Source: a virus. From it: a stretch of 22,566 bases of DNA. Positions within the stretch are counted from its first letter, which is position 1, and each line of letters begins with the position of its first letter. A program made the translations under genes and the position numbers. Location of the stretch: the IMG/VR virus record IMGVR_UViG_3300007351_000059, positions 1 through 22,566 of that record, one strand, 5' to 3'. This document shows positions 8,533 through 16,653 of this stretch, piece by piece. The notes under the pieces are model-generated. The model was not told the origin of the DNA, did not search any database, and saw only the letters and a program-made list of their open reading frames with translations.

Positions 8533-8696
8533 TAGCTGTCATCCTCCTTTCGTTTTTTAGCCGGAGGTTTTATTGCCGGTTTGGCCGTACCATTATCAAT
8601 CCAGGTTTGCGCCTGGCCTTCAGAAATGTCATATGTTTGGCCTTCGGCAAATACCTCGCCAGCAAGAGTTTTTGTTTCTACCATAACGATTTTCAT
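8532..8696 (-). CDS. small phage protein, 54 aa
   Basis: ATG 8696-8694 to TAA 8534-8532, 54 residues. The N-terminal half (GEVFAEGQTYDISEGQAQTW) resembles short 'V-x-A-G-x-x-Y-D-L-S-x-x-x-A-x-x-L/W-I' proteins encoded in phage head and tail operons; the C-terminus is Lys/Pro-rich (KPPAKKRKEDDS). It sits between the DUF3168-type gene and the tail tube gene and overlaps the next start by one base. Function is unknown; a structural or assembly accessory role is likely. Confidence 0.7.
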   Translation of the reverse strand: MKIVMVETKTLAGEVFAEGQTYDISEGQAQTWIDNGTAKPAIKPPAKKRKEDDS

Positions 8697-8700
8697 ACCA

Positions 8701-9099
8701 TCACTCCTCATGCCAGATTAAAAAATCCATCTTTGTTGAGTATAATTCTGTATTTGGCTCATAGTCGTCAATTTCGCTATCAAGTTCAACGGCATTTACG
8801 GTCACTCCGCCGGGACCGCCCATGACACCATTATAATTTTGCAGTGCAAGCCGTAATTGTTTAGCAACCGCTTTTGATATTGCCCTCGATAACGCGTATA
8901 TTGAAAATTGATATCGGCTACGGGGTAAGTCGGAGTCCTGCTGAAAAAGATGGACGCGCACCCTGGATATAAGTTGCATAGCTATCGCTGGAGTAATAGC
9001 TTTTTGAGGTAATATATCAGGATATATGCGGTCGCCCACCAATGCGGTTAATCCAGGGTAAATTGATAAATAACTGAAAAGCGCATCATTAAATTCCAT
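8701..9099 (-). CDS. DUF3168-like tail completion/terminator protein, 132 aa
   Basis: ATG 9099 follows the previous TAG directly. The protein begins MEFNDALFSYLSIYPGLTAL, then GDRIYPDILPQKAITPAIAM, the pattern of DUF3168/gp17-like proteins ('L-x-x-L-V-G-D-R-I-Y-P-x-x-x-P-Q'). Residues about 55-75 (SDLPRSRYQFSIYALSR) fit the family's central strands. Such proteins close the head-proximal end of the tail tube. The position after the head-tail adaptor agrees. Confidence 0.82.
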   Translation of the reverse strand: MEFNDALFSYLSIYPGLTALVGDRIYPDILPQKAITPAIAMQLISRVRVHLFQQDSDLPRSRYQFSIYALSRAISKAVAKQLRLALQNYNGVMGGPGGVTVNAVELDSEIDDYEPNTELYSTKMDFLIWHEE

Positions 9100-9420
9100 C
9101 TACACCACCTCTCTGCACGCCAGGATCAGTTCGTTTTTCCGCTTGCGTGTATCATCTACAAACAGAATCTCAAATGTCCGGTTGTTATGCACTATTCTCC
9201 AAGTCGTATCAATATCGGATTGATAACGGATTTTGAATACTGCCTGAGTTTCCGCATTTTGTTTTTGTGCTGCATAAAACTCTTTTCCGCTTCTTGCTAC
9301 ATAATTAGCCCAAACTGTAATATTATTTTGAGTATAGTCCTTAATAACCGATCCATCCGCTCCGCGACTATTGGTAAGTGGCTGCAGCGTGATTCGCTGG
9401 TCAAGTTCTTCCGCTCTCAT
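9100..9420 (-). CDS. head-tail adaptor (stopper) protein, 106 aa
   Basis: Starts at ATG 9420, overlapping the upstream stop (ATGA). It has the head-tail joining protein pattern: ELDQRITLQPLTNSRGADGS at about residues 4-23, then VWANYVARSGKEFYAAQ, FKIRYQSDIDTTWRIVHNNR and a closing LILACREVV. The 'R-I-T-L-Q...W-A...G-x-E...I-R-Y...I' layout is characteristic of SPP1 gp16 / HK97 gp9-like small beta-barrel adaptors. It sits below the portal and connector ring. Confidence 0.85.
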   Translation of the reverse strand: MRAEELDQRITLQPLTNSRGADGSVIKDYTQNNITVWANYVARSGKEFYAAQKQNAETQAVFKIRYQSDIDTTWRIVHNNRTFEILFVDDTRKRKNELILACREVV

Positions 9421-9647
9421 ACCGGCACCATCTCCGATTTTATCTCAATTTTTATATCCCCCTGTAACATTTCTCTTGCAGCATAACCATTTGGACCGAC
9501 AAAAAACCCGCCTTCAAAATTGGTTTTATAACAAAGCACGATTCCTAATTCATCATCTGCATAATAACAACGTTTTGTTATGTCTACTCCATTAATTGAT
9601 ACCTTATTGATCTGTTTTGCAATCTTTTCTCCTGCATAAATCATCAT
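9417..9647 (-). CDS. conserved-looking small phage protein, 76 aa
   Basis: ATG near 9647 overlaps the connector stop by 4 bp and its own stop overlaps the adaptor start (ATGA). The sequence includes INKVSINGVDITKRCYYADD at about residues 13-32, ELGIVLCYKTNFEGGFFVGP and a closing GDIKIEIKSEMVPV. It looks like a small beta-rich protein; similar 'V-x-V-N-G-x-D-V-T' proteins occur in this spot in other Firmicute phages, but I know no function. There are no membrane or catalytic motifs. Confidence 0.7.
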   Translation of the reverse strand: MMIYAGEKIAKQINKVSINGVDITKRCYYADDELGIVLCYKTNFEGGFFVGPNGYAAREMLQGDIKIEIKSEMVPV

Positions 9648-10213
9648 ATCGGTATCACTCTCCTCATTTCCAACAATGCATCCCTTGCCTTCTCAAGCCT
9701 CTCCCGCTCATCCGGCTTATAATCGTCATATAACAGCTTCATATGCAATACCATCGCCCATTTGACTGTTTCCGGCACAGCTAAGGCATCGCCATAGCCG
9801 GCTACAAAACGGATCCGGATTGCACTGACGGGCTGCAGGATGACGGACGGCCAGGTTTTGCCGTAGCCCAATACAACTTTGTTGATAAAGCTGTCGTTAT
9901 CGAGGATGTAGTCGCTGAAGCTCATTGTATATTCCGTACCCTCGCTGTCCGTATACTTAATGCTGGTTATGCTCTGTACTGGGGAGCAGGCACGGAATTC
10001 GATATAGTTTTTATCTGGAAAGCTGTCTAGGATAAGTTCTAACGTTTGGGTGATATACTTTTTACCTTGATAGTCCTCACAGTATTCGCGGGCCTGCTTT
10101 ATTAAGCTGGCCATTAATGTATCATCTGTGGTTGTATCGATGCGTAGATGCTGTTTGGCCGTTGCAAGATCAAGCGGCTCGGAATTTGGTGGCGCTATTA
10201 TTTTTATTGTCAT
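9644..10213 (-). CDS. gp6-like head-tail connector protein, 189 aa
   Basis: I choose ATG 10213 (MTIKIIAPPNSEPLDLATAK) rather than an upstream extension to 10294, because a purine-rich GGTGGAGGGGG site precedes it and the extension would cross the hairpin at 10253-10280. The N-terminus has 'P-L-D-L-A-T-A-K-Q-H-L-R-I-D-x-x-x-x-D' (about residues 12-30), the hallmark of gp6-like connectors, followed by AREYCEDYQGKKYITQTLEL. The rest matches the longer 'possible DNA packaging' variants. It forms a ring under the portal. Confidence 0.88.
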   Translation of the reverse strand: MTIKIIAPPNSEPLDLATAKQHLRIDTTTDDTLMASLIKQAREYCEDYQGKKYITQTLELILDSFPDKNYIEFRACSPVQSITSIKYTDSEGTEYTMSFSDYILDNDSFINKVVLGYGKTWPSVILQPVSAIRIRFVAGYGDALAVPETVKWAMVLHMKLLYDDYKPDERERLEKARDALLEMRRVIPI

Positions 10214-10252
10214 ACTATTCCTACCCCCTCCACCTTTGAAATATGGCATAGG

Positions 10253-10280
10253 AAAAGCCACCTGGTACGGTAGGTGGCTT
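10253..10280 (-). terminator. intergenic hairpin after the head accessory gene
   Basis: A perfect 9-bp stem (10255-10263 with 10272-10280, AAGCCACCT/AGGTGGCTT) around an 8-nt loop, followed on the minus strand by TTTTCC. It could be a weak terminator or an RNA-processing or stability element. Confidence 0.5.
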
Positions 10281-10335
10281 ATACAGTTGCGCACACTGCT
10301 CTATGCCAAAATTAATTATTTACTGCGCTTATAGA

Positions 10336-10743
10336 TTAAACTATCGGAATCTCTCTCGCATTGCCAAGCGCTACAGTAACGGCAACTGGTATGGCTGGAG
10401 TAGTGCCTCCGGTAAAAGTAACGGTTGCTACTACCCTAAGGTACCGTTTATATCCGCTCAAATCGACGTTCAAATTACCTTCGGCGTTATCGGTGGTCAA
10501 GGCCGCAATGGTGTCACCGGAAACATCAGCCATATCTGAACCGTCAGAAGCATCACCGGCCTGCATCTTCAAAGATACCCCTTGCGCAGTCGGCGATCCA
10601 GTAGCGGCACCTACCTTAAGATGCACTTTTGCATCTTCAAAGCCCAACCTATCAATTACCAGTCCATTCACGCTGCCAGCAGCTAGTGCGACCGGGTTTA
10701 ATCCTGCTAAAACTTTTGTAGATTCACCCAATTTCTTTGCCAT
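10336..10743 (-). CDS. putative head accessory/decoration protein, 135 aa
   Basis: ATG 10743 to 10336. It begins MAKKLGESTKVLAGLNPVAL and is rich in Ala, Gly, Val and Thr, with a beta-like C-terminal half (GYKRYLRVVATVTFTGGTTP near residues 96-115). There are no enzyme motifs or membrane spans. It stands between the capsid and connector genes, where phages often keep head decoration or fibre genes, and hairpins isolate it on both sides, hinting at separately set expression. A decoration role is inferred from place and composition only. Confidence 0.65.
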   Translation of the reverse strand: MAKKLGESTKVLAGLNPVALAAGSVNGLVIDRLGFEDAKVHLKVGAATGSPTAQGVSLKMQAGDASDGSDMADVSGDTIAALTTDNAEGNLNVDLSGYKRYLRVVATVTFTGGTTPAIPVAVTVALGNAREIPIV

Positions 10744-10767
10744 TATATTTCTCTCCTTTCAAAGATT

Positions 10768-10790
10768 AAGGCGGGATTAAATCCCGCCTT
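10768..10790 (-). terminator. perfect hairpin after the capsid gene
   Basis: A 10-bp perfect stem (10768-10777 with 10781-10790, AAGGCGGGAT/ATCCCGCCTT) with a 3-nt loop, starting 7 nt downstream of the capsid stop. The following minus-strand sequence (AATCTTTG) has only a poor U-run, so partial termination or 3'-end protection is likelier than full termination. Confidence 0.6.
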
Positions 10791-10796
10791 CTGATA

Positions 10797-12107
10797 TTAT
10801 TTCGTCCATACTTTGTTGTAAACAACGAATGCGTCCGCATATCTCGCGCCGAAGTCCTCACGGAGCAGTGCCCTCATGACGGTTTGGTCATTGCCAAATG
10901 CAGAAACCAGCGTCCCGCCGTCGTAGTATGATGCTTCCTGGGATACTGCAATCTGCAGGCCCAGAGTTTCACCGACGATAAACTGACTCCAATCACCGAA
11001 GTAGATTTCGGTCAGGCCGTGTAAATCTGTGCCTACAACGATGTTGTTGTTGATTGCAAACTTGAATCCAAGCAGTTTACCCTGATTCATCTCATCCCTG
11101 TGGATATAGTTGCCGGTACCGTCCTTCAAGTTATAGAATACGGACCAGAGCGCGCCATTGAATACCCATCCGAAGGCAAACTTGTTGGGAAATTTCTTTG
11201 CCATGACCTTGCCGACAATGATACCAAGCGTATCGCTGGTAGGCAGGGCCACAAGGTCGGTTTGATCAGTGGATATCTTTCCGATTCCAAGCGGTTCATT
11301 CTCCGTGCCCTTGCCGTAAATGCCTGTAATGTCCTCGGATTCCGCAACACCGTTAACCAATTCGTCCCTTACAAACTGATCCGCTGAAATCGCTGAATCC
11401 GCAATCAGTTCGTTGGAAAGCGGAATTAATCCGGCGAGCTTCTTGGCAAACAGGCTCATCATTCCGAGTGCTACTTTGCTGGCATTGATAGGCTTGTTTT
11501 CTCCTACCCATATAAAATTTGCCGCGCCTGTCTGCTTTGCCATTTTTAAATTGCCTCTCGGCATAGGAACGGTTCTTGCGCCAAGGGAGCGAATTGAGGA
11601 CCTTTCACGGAGTAAGGGAATGATTTCACTTGAAAAATCATCCGGTACCAATACGCCACCATCGCTAGGGGTTCCAGTGCTCATTGCGGCACGCGCTTCC
11701 TGAAGCGTTATGTCTTTGGGGTACATTCTCTTTGCGACATCTTCGAATGACCTGCCTTCTTTCTGACTGACAAGAGTAACCTTGGTATACCTTGCCATCC
11801 GGATTCCGGGCTCAAGGTCGTCTTTGATGCCGCCCTTAATAACGTTCGGCGCATTCCTCTGCCCGTCATCAGGCCCTGGCTTATGTGCCGGATTGCCTAC
11901 TTCGCCCAGCTGGCGTTCCATTTCGAGCAATCTTTCCTCGCGCTCAATGTCTTTCTGCATGCGCTCTGCCTGTGCAATCAAGTCATTATACTGCTTTTCC
12001 TCATCTTCACTGAGGCTTCTTTTTTCGCCTTCGGCTTTATCAAGCAAGGCGCGGGCTTGCTTGATGATGTCTGCCCGCTTTTGTTTCATTTCTAAGATTT
12101 TATCCAT
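10797..12107 (-). CDS. major capsid protein, HK97 fold, 436 aa
   Basis: ATG 12107 follows AAAGGAGC. Residues 1-70 form a charged coiled coil (KRADIIKQARALLDKAEGEK), the delta scaffolding domain removed by the prohead protease. From about residue 140 the mature shell begins (STGTPSDGGVLVPDDFSSEI), followed by RERSSIRSLGARTVPMPRGN and FIWVGENKPINASKVALGMM, classic HK97-family signatures. The C-terminus has LLREDFGARYADAFVVYNK. Cleavage probably falls between about residues 105 and 140. It follows the protease gene in the usual order and lies between two strong hairpins. Confidence 0.96.
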   Translation of the reverse strand: MDKILEMKQKRADIIKQARALLDKAEGEKRSLSEDEEKQYNDLIAQAERMQKDIEREERLLEMERQLGEVGNPAHKPGPDDGQRNAPNVIKGGIKDDLEPGIRMARYTKVTLVSQKEGRSFEDVAKRMYPKDITLQEARAAMSTGTPSDGGVLVPDDFSSEIIPLLRERSSIRSLGARTVPMPRGNLKMAKQTGAANFIWVGENKPINASKVALGMMSLFAKKLAGLIPLSNELIADSAISADQFVRDELVNGVAESEDITGIYGKGTENEPLGIGKISTDQTDLVALPTSDTLGIIVGKVMAKKFPNKFAFGWVFNGALWSVFYNLKDGTGNYIHRDEMNQGKLLGFKFAINNNIVVGTDLHGLTEIYFGDWSQFIVGETLGLQIAVSQEASYYDGGTLVSAFGNDQTVMRALLREDFGARYADAFVVYNKVWTK

Positions 12108-12144
12108 TTTTCATGCTCCTTTCAAAGTTTTTTGGCTTAAAATA

Positions 12145-12171
12145 AAAAACCGCTTATTTTAAGCGGTTTTT
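12145..12171 (-). terminator. strong hairpin with U-tract between protease and capsid genes
   Basis: A 12-bp perfect stem (12145-12156 with 12160-12171) and 3-nt loop, with minus-strand TTTTTTATTTT continuing from it. It looks like an intrinsic terminator active on the minus strand, yet it lies inside the head operon, 10 nt after the protease stop. Confidence 0.75.
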
Positions 12172-12181
12172 CGGTCTTTAG

Positions 12182-12838
12182 TTAAATTTTGCTTAAAATA
12201 TCGAGTTTTTTCTGTAAAATCGGGATTTTCCAGGCTTCTTTTTCTCGCTTTATAGCCTCCAATTCCTGCTTATGCGCTTCGTAAACGCTTCTTGCCGATT
12301 CAACTTCCGCCTCGCTCTGTGGGTATGCGGGATGTGTGACCGGTGCAACTTCTATTAGTTCGGCTTCGATTATGGTCCGTATATCCATATCGGGGTTTGA
12401 TTCATCCCATTCGCTTCGGATTGTTTTGAATATAAAGCTTGAACCGGTTACGTCGCCACGCTCGATGGTTTCTATATATCTTCCGGCCCATGAGGGGGGG
12501 GTGATTTCATACCGTAGTCCGATATCATCCTCTTCAACAAGCAGTGTACCTGCCGTCGTCCTTCCAATGATTTCCTCAAACTTATGTTGCCAGGATGCTA
12601 TTACATCAGCATCAGCACGTTTCAGAAAGTTGGCAAAAGCGCCTTTGCGGAATTCTTCCTGGAACCAATTCCAAATTGGGAGAGAGCGCTGCCCCCACTT
12701 AACCGCATAGCCGACTATTTTTTTTTGTCCTTCACCTTCGTTTTCGCCGACAGCCCTGACTTCAACTTTCAGATTGTTACTACGAATCTCCCTTTGCTGT
12801 AGGTCCGGATTCTTTTTGTTTGCCGTTATTTTGCCCAT
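12182..12838 (-). CDS. HK97-type prohead maturation protease, 218 aa
   Basis: ATG 12838 with AAAGGAGG about 10 nt upstream; the gene overlaps the portal gene by 59 bp in another frame. Residues about 38-70 (KKIVGYAVKWGQRSLPIWNW, then RKGAFANFLK) match the family start. The catalytic His is in ASWQHKFEEIIGRT (about residue 85) and the Ser in RGDVTGSSFIF (about residues 127-137), the usual His/Ser pair of family U35. ELIEVAPVTHPAYPQSE is the conserved strand before the C-terminal helix. It trims the capsid delta domain during head maturation. The C-terminus is Lys/Glu-rich. Confidence 0.92.
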   Translation of the reverse strand: MGKITANKKNPDLQQREIRSNNLKVEVRAVGENEGEGQKKIVGYAVKWGQRSLPIWNWFQEEFRKGAFANFLKRADADVIASWQHKFEEIIGRTTAGTLLVEEDDIGLRYEITPPSWAGRYIETIERGDVTGSSFIFKTIRSEWDESNPDMDIRTIIEAELIEVAPVTHPAYPQSEAEVESARSVYEAHKQELEAIKREKEAWKIPILQKKLDILSKI

Positions 12839-14090
12839 TGTTATTGTTGCCTCCTTTCTTAAAAAATGTCCCAGCCATTGTAATAGGGACCATGTTACCG
12901 TTTATCAGTAGTAAGTCTCCGCCCTCTTCCTCCGAAATTAATTCCATATCCTCCAACTCACGTACATCGTTAGCGCTATACACGCCATCTTGCCGCATCC
13001 AGTGATAGCCCTGCATCCTGGTTTGGAAATCTCCGCGTAGCAGACCATTAAGATTGTTCTTGATATACATCCGCTTTTGCTCATTTGGCAAAAGCAGATA
13101 TAGCCATGCAGCCTGCTCGATGTTCGTGCACCAAGGAGTGAGTGTTGTCTGAACGAATTCAATGTTCGCCTGCTCCGCTGTGTTGTAGTTTACGTTCTCA
13201 TACTCAAAAGCCTTATGCGGCGGGACGCTGAAATGCCGACAGATTTCAATCGTCTGGAACTTTCTCGATTCTAGAAACTGTCCGCTATTCGGCGGCACTG
13301 TAAGTTGGGTATACTTTACGCCTTGCTCCAGGAATATGATTCGGTTTGTTTTACCCAAGCCTTGGTAAGAATCATGAAACGAGCTTTTGTATCGCTCGAA
13401 TGCATCATCGCTCATTCTCCCGGGATATTCCACAATGCCTCCGGCATTTGCTCCGTTTGCAAAGAATTCTTCGCCAAATTGTTCGAGCGCCGTTGCCAGG
13501 CCCATGGCCTCCCGTGCGAGCCGAACCGGTTCATAGCAATAAATGCCGTCTTTGGTAAAACCTTTGATGTAAAGATACTGTCCTGGATAGAGATTGGCGT
13601 AGATATCCTTCTCTGGATAACTCACATTTAAGTAAAGCTCTCCAGTTCGCTTGTTGCGGCTTGGCGTTACAAATTTCCCCGGAATCGGCCAGAGTTCTTT
13701 GATTACTCCAGAGTCATCCCTGACAATTTCGGCAAAACCGCCCCTAGAAATCAGAACGTTAACCATCAGGCATTTCCAAAAATCGAAGGCAGTAATTTCA
13801 GGGTTTACGGCCATATTTAATATGTTCCACAGGGGGTGATCCCGGGCTTTTTCATTGCCCTTCTTCTTGCTCTTATAAATCGGTTTTGGCAGGCAGGCAA
13901 TTGCATTGCTAATCAGGTTCACACAAACAAAAACAGCCATTATTTTCAGGGCATTTTCTTCGTTTATTGCTATGCCTGCTTTTGATTTATTCGCATTAAT
14001 CAGTCTTCGCAACCAATCGGTAGGGTCACCTATATAATCAATAGGCTCTGTGCTACGCTTTTCTGTGATTAAGTTTGTTAGTATACCCAA
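12780..14090 (-). CDS. portal protein, HK97 family, 436 aa
   Basis: The only good start is TTG 14090-14088, directly after the stop of the small membrane protein and preceded by AGGTG at a suitable distance. The sequence carries family signatures: VFVCVNLISNAIACLPKPIY (about residues 53-72), HPLWNILNMAVNPEITAFDF, and GVKYTQLTVPPNSGQFLESR with SVPPHKAFEYENVNYNTAEQ near residues 270-325. The portal forms the 12-fold ring through which DNA enters. The C-terminus is low-complexity (GGNNNNGQNNGKQK) and overlaps the protease gene. Confidence 0.93.
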   Translation of the reverse strand: MGILTNLITEKRSTEPIDYIGDPTDWLRRLINANKSKAGIAINEENALKIMAVFVCVNLISNAIACLPKPIYKSKKKGNEKARDHPLWNILNMAVNPEITAFDFWKCLMVNVLISRGGFAEIVRDDSGVIKELWPIPGKFVTPSRNKRTGELYLNVSYPEKDIYANLYPGQYLYIKGFTKDGIYCYEPVRLAREAMGLATALEQFGEEFFANGANAGGIVEYPGRMSDDAFERYKSSFHDSYQGLGKTNRIIFLEQGVKYTQLTVPPNSGQFLESRKFQTIEICRHFSVPPHKAFEYENVNYNTAEQANIEFVQTTLTPWCTNIEQAAWLYLLLPNEQKRMYIKNNLNGLLRGDFQTRMQGYHWMRQDGVYSANDVRELEDMELISEEEGGDLLLINGNMVPITMAGTFFKKGGNNNNGQNNGKQKESGPTAKGDS

Positions 14091-14318
14091 TTATTTCACC
14101 TGCCTTTTTCCGGGAAGTCCAAGATATATTGCAAAACCACCAACGATGATCCACATGGAGGGGGGATATATCATATACAGTCCCTTGCCGACCATGGCAG
14201 TGCCTGCGATTATAAGGAGTTCTTGTATGGTGCTTTTGGTGCAAAGCGACTTTAAAAATGATTTAATTTTATCCAGAGCGCACACCCCTCTCTTCGTATA
14301 CTGATTTTTTGGGACCAT
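14091..14318 (-). CDS. small membrane protein between terminase and portal, up to 75 aa
   Basis: An open frame whose stop TAA (14093-14091) touches the portal start. It encodes two hydrophobic stretches (about residues 31-50, IQELLIIAGTAMVGKGLYMI, and residues 55-68, SMWIIVGGFAIYLG) before a basic tail. Two-span proteins of this kind commonly sit between terL and the portal gene in Firmicute phages. The start is uncertain: ATG 14318 overlaps the terminase end by 50 bp, while GTG 14285 would give about 64 residues. Function is unknown. Confidence 0.55.
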   Translation of the reverse strand: MVPKNQYTKRGVCALDKIKSFLKSLCTKSTIQELLIIAGTAMVGKGLYMIYPPSMWIIVGGFAIYLGLPGKRQVK

Positions 14319-15945
14319 TTCTCACTATCACCCTCGCCATAGCATTAATTAGGGCAACAATACCGTCAATTTTGTAGTACTCTGTACCTTTTTTGTTCTT
14401 TGAATTGCCCCGCTTAATCCCTTTCGTTGGCCGTATGTCTCCATTTGCATTGGTTATTACTTCCAGGTTTCCGAACATCCAGTTCAAAATTGGGTTGTTG
14501 CCATGGTTAAAGTGCTTGCCATATAAAAAGGCCTCCGTCTCTTTCATTGCAGGACTCATATATTGAAACCGCTGCGGAATTTCAAGCATTGTAAGGCCTG
14601 CTTCATCCAGATCCGTTGCAATCATGTCTGCCAGGAATGGGTCGAATCCGATTTCCTGTATCTGGAATTCCTTGCCCTGCTCTATAATGTCATTGACAAT
14701 AAAATGATAGTCGATTTTGTTTCCGGGGGTAGTTTTAAGCAGCCCCTGTTCAATCCATCTGCGGTATGGGAGATTGTATGCTCCCACAAATTCTGTCACG
14801 TTGTCTTCTGGAATCCAGAACGTAGGCAGTATCAGGTATTTCGAATCATTTTCAGTTGGAGGAAAAACAGCAACATAGGCCGATATATCCCTTTTACTCG
14901 ATAGATCCAAACCGCCGAAGCATTCCCGTCCCCTGAGTCTTTGTCTATCTACAATGCCGGTATTCTGTTCCCATATTTCGTATGGCACCCATTTCGTTGA
15001 TTTATATTTTACCCAGATGTTTAGTCTGAGCCATTTGAATGTACGCTCATCGGCTTCATTTCCTTTTACGCTGGTGAATGCCTCGTCTAATTTTTCAGGC
15101 TTTATGGTTTGACCGAGCGATGGATTTATAATTGCCCATATTTTGCGGTTCCGGTTGTCTTTCCACCATTCGGATTCTTTGCCTTTTGTAATTTTTACTC
15201 CTGCCTGTCTGAAGGTTTTATATCTCCAGCCTTCCCAAATACGCTTATTTTCTTCATCGATGCCGAATATCACTGGATAGAATGTAGGATCGTTCCTATG
15301 TCCAAGCAGTATTTGCTCGGCTTTTTCGTGCAGTTCCCAACAAATTGACATGCGATCCGGATCGTCGCCTGCTGTGGTTATGACTACGTACAGTGGCTGT
15401 TCTCTAGCATCGCCAGAACCAAATGTCATTATGTCCCACAGTTCGCGGTTGGGCTGTGCGTGAAGCTCATCGAAGATACAGGCTGAAACATTCAATCCAT
15501 GTTTGGAATAGGCTTCCGATGAAAGCACCTGATAAAAACTTTTTGTCGGCAGGTATACAAGCCGTTTCTTTGATAGGACCGGCTTGCACCGTTTTTTTAA
15601 CTCCGGCTCCTGCTCTACCATTTCTACAGCGACGTCGAATACGAGCGACGCTTGCGCCCTGTCTGCTGCGCAACCGTATACTTCAGCCATCATTTCATTG
15701 TCGGCACAGAGTTGTTTTAATGCAAAGGCAGCTCCAAATTCCGACTTGCCTGTCTTTTTCGGAGCTTCAATGTATGCCATCTTATATTGTCTGTTTCCGT
15801 CCAGTTTTACAGTGCCGTAGACGTCCCTGACGATTTTCTCCTGCCAGTCCAGGAGATCAAAGTAGTAACCATGGAATTTGCCTTTCGTGAGCTTCAAGCT
15901 TTGAAAGAAATCAATCGCTGCCTGGGCTTTTTGTTCGTCGAACAT
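14269..15945 (-). CDS. terL: terminase large subunit, 558 aa
   Basis: ATG 15945, 4 nt after the small-subunit stop. The N-terminal ATPase has a Walker A-like APKKTGKSEF (residues 61-70) and Walker B ACIFDELHAQ (residues 155-164, D159/E160). The C-terminal RNase H-like nuclease has acidic residues at D347 (FGGLDLSSKRD), D435 (IGFDPFLAD) and D527 (YKIDGIVALINAMAR). Length and motifs match the HK97-type Terminase_1 family, which cuts concatemeric DNA and drives it through the portal. All catalytic residues seem intact. Confidence 0.96.
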   Translation of the reverse strand: MFDEQKAQAAIDFFQSLKLTKGKFHGYYFDLLDWQEKIVRDVYGTVKLDGNRQYKMAYIEAPKKTGKSEFGAAFALKQLCADNEMMAEVYGCAADRAQASLVFDVAVEMVEQEPELKKRCKPVLSKKRLVYLPTKSFYQVLSSEAYSKHGLNVSACIFDELHAQPNRELWDIMTFGSGDAREQPLYVVITTAGDDPDRMSICWELHEKAEQILLGHRNDPTFYPVIFGIDEENKRIWEGWRYKTFRQAGVKITKGKESEWWKDNRNRKIWAIINPSLGQTIKPEKLDEAFTSVKGNEADERTFKWLRLNIWVKYKSTKWVPYEIWEQNTGIVDRQRLRGRECFGGLDLSSKRDISAYVAVFPPTENDSKYLILPTFWIPEDNVTEFVGAYNLPYRRWIEQGLLKTTPGNKIDYHFIVNDIIEQGKEFQIQEIGFDPFLADMIATDLDEAGLTMLEIPQRFQYMSPAMKETEAFLYGKHFNHGNNPILNWMFGNLEVITNANGDIRPTKGIKRGNSKNKKGTEYYKIDGIVALINAMARVIVRNGPKKSVYEERGVRSG

Positions 15946-15949
15946 GCTA

Positions 15950-16420
15950 TCACCCGCTTAGGAGGCTGGCAAGCTTGCTTTGCTTTTCCGGACCTTTCGG
16001 ATTCACCATTCCGACACGATCGGCAGGAGATAGCCCGAATTTGCTTAGATATGTAGACATCAAAGCCATGTACTTTTGGGCAATTACCACTTGCGGGACC
16101 TGCTGTATGTATCCGGATGTGGTCTTAAAAACGGTATTGTGCCTGCTCATAAATTCTTCTGCCTCTCTCCATCGCGCGTATGCTTGGCAGTATGCCGCAA
16201 GTGCGGTTGCATCGACTTCCGTTAACAGTCCGTATTCCTCCAGCTTCGGCACAATGGCTTTCCATTCTTTTTTTGCATATTTGTGCAGCCAGTTCGGGCA
16301 TTTTGGGGCCATTGGTTTCGGTTTCCATTCGTTTGTCGGGAGTGGTCGCTTCCCCGGATTGCCTTCCAATATTTTTAGTTCTGTGGGCTTGCGTGGTCTA
16401 CCCTGCTTTCGTCCTGTCAT
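15950..16420 (-). CDS. terS: terminase small subunit, P27 family, 156 aa
   Basis: ATG 16420 with GAAGGAAGG upstream. It starts MTGRKQGRPRKPTELKILEG, followed by NPGKRPLPTNEWKPKPMAPK: the 'G-R-x-x-K-P...L-K-x-L-x-G-N-P-G-K-R' opening of P27-family small terminases. Helical residues about 45-135 (YAKKEWKAIVPKLEEYGLLT; YMALMSTYLSKFGLSPADRV) follow. It recognises the packaging site and regulates the large subunit, with which it forms a two-gene unit. Confidence 0.93.
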   Translation of the reverse strand: MTGRKQGRPRKPTELKILEGNPGKRPLPTNEWKPKPMAPKCPNWLHKYAKKEWKAIVPKLEEYGLLTEVDATALAAYCQAYARWREAEEFMSRHNTVFKTTSGYIQQVPQVVIAQKYMALMSTYLSKFGLSPADRVGMVNPKGPEKQSKLASLLSG

Positions 16421-16490
16421 AGTATTGCCTTCCTTCTATGCTCTTTTGGAGCTCTTTTATATAATCCAATGATTGGTTATAGGATTGTTA

Positions 16491-16550
16491 AAATAAAAAC
16501 TCCAGAAACAAATGTCTACTATGTAGTAAACTCGGTATTTCTGGGGTTTT
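16491..16550 (-). terminator. terminator-like hairpin enclosing repeat copy A
   Basis: CCAGAAA (16502-16508) pairs with TTTCTGG (16538-16544), and on the minus strand the stem is followed by GTTTTTATTT. The long loop holds the 28-nt repeat copy A with its TACTA-TG-TAGTA dyad. Confidence 0.5.
16517..16544 (+). repeat. direct repeat copy A
   Basis: Matches copy B at 17862-17890: 22 of the first 25 bases are identical and the three differences are all C/T. The shared core AGTAAACTCGGTA is exact. The two copies lie in the same orientation on either side of the radical SAM cassette. Confidence 0.7.
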
Positions 16551-16579
16551 GCACTCAAATTGTATAGATTTTTATACAC

Positions 16580-16631
16580 AAAAATGCGGCTTTTCCGAAG
16601 GTTTTTGTCCCTTCCGTACTACGCCGCATTT
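16580..16631 (-). terminator. terminator-like structure after the radical SAM gene
   Basis: A 9-bp stem AAATGCGGC/GCCGCATTT (16582-16590 with 16623-16631) encloses a smaller GAAGG/CCTTC hairpin, and the outer stem runs into a short U-tract on the minus strand. It begins about 20 nt after the radical SAM stop. Confidence 0.65.
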
Positions 16632-16653
16632 GTAGGGCTTTTAAGTTTGTATT

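Noticed and set aside
10214-10294. 27-residue N-terminal extension of the connector protein
   Set aside because: It would cover the hairpin at 10253-10280 and lacks family similarity; ATG 10213 has a good ribosome site and begins the family pattern.
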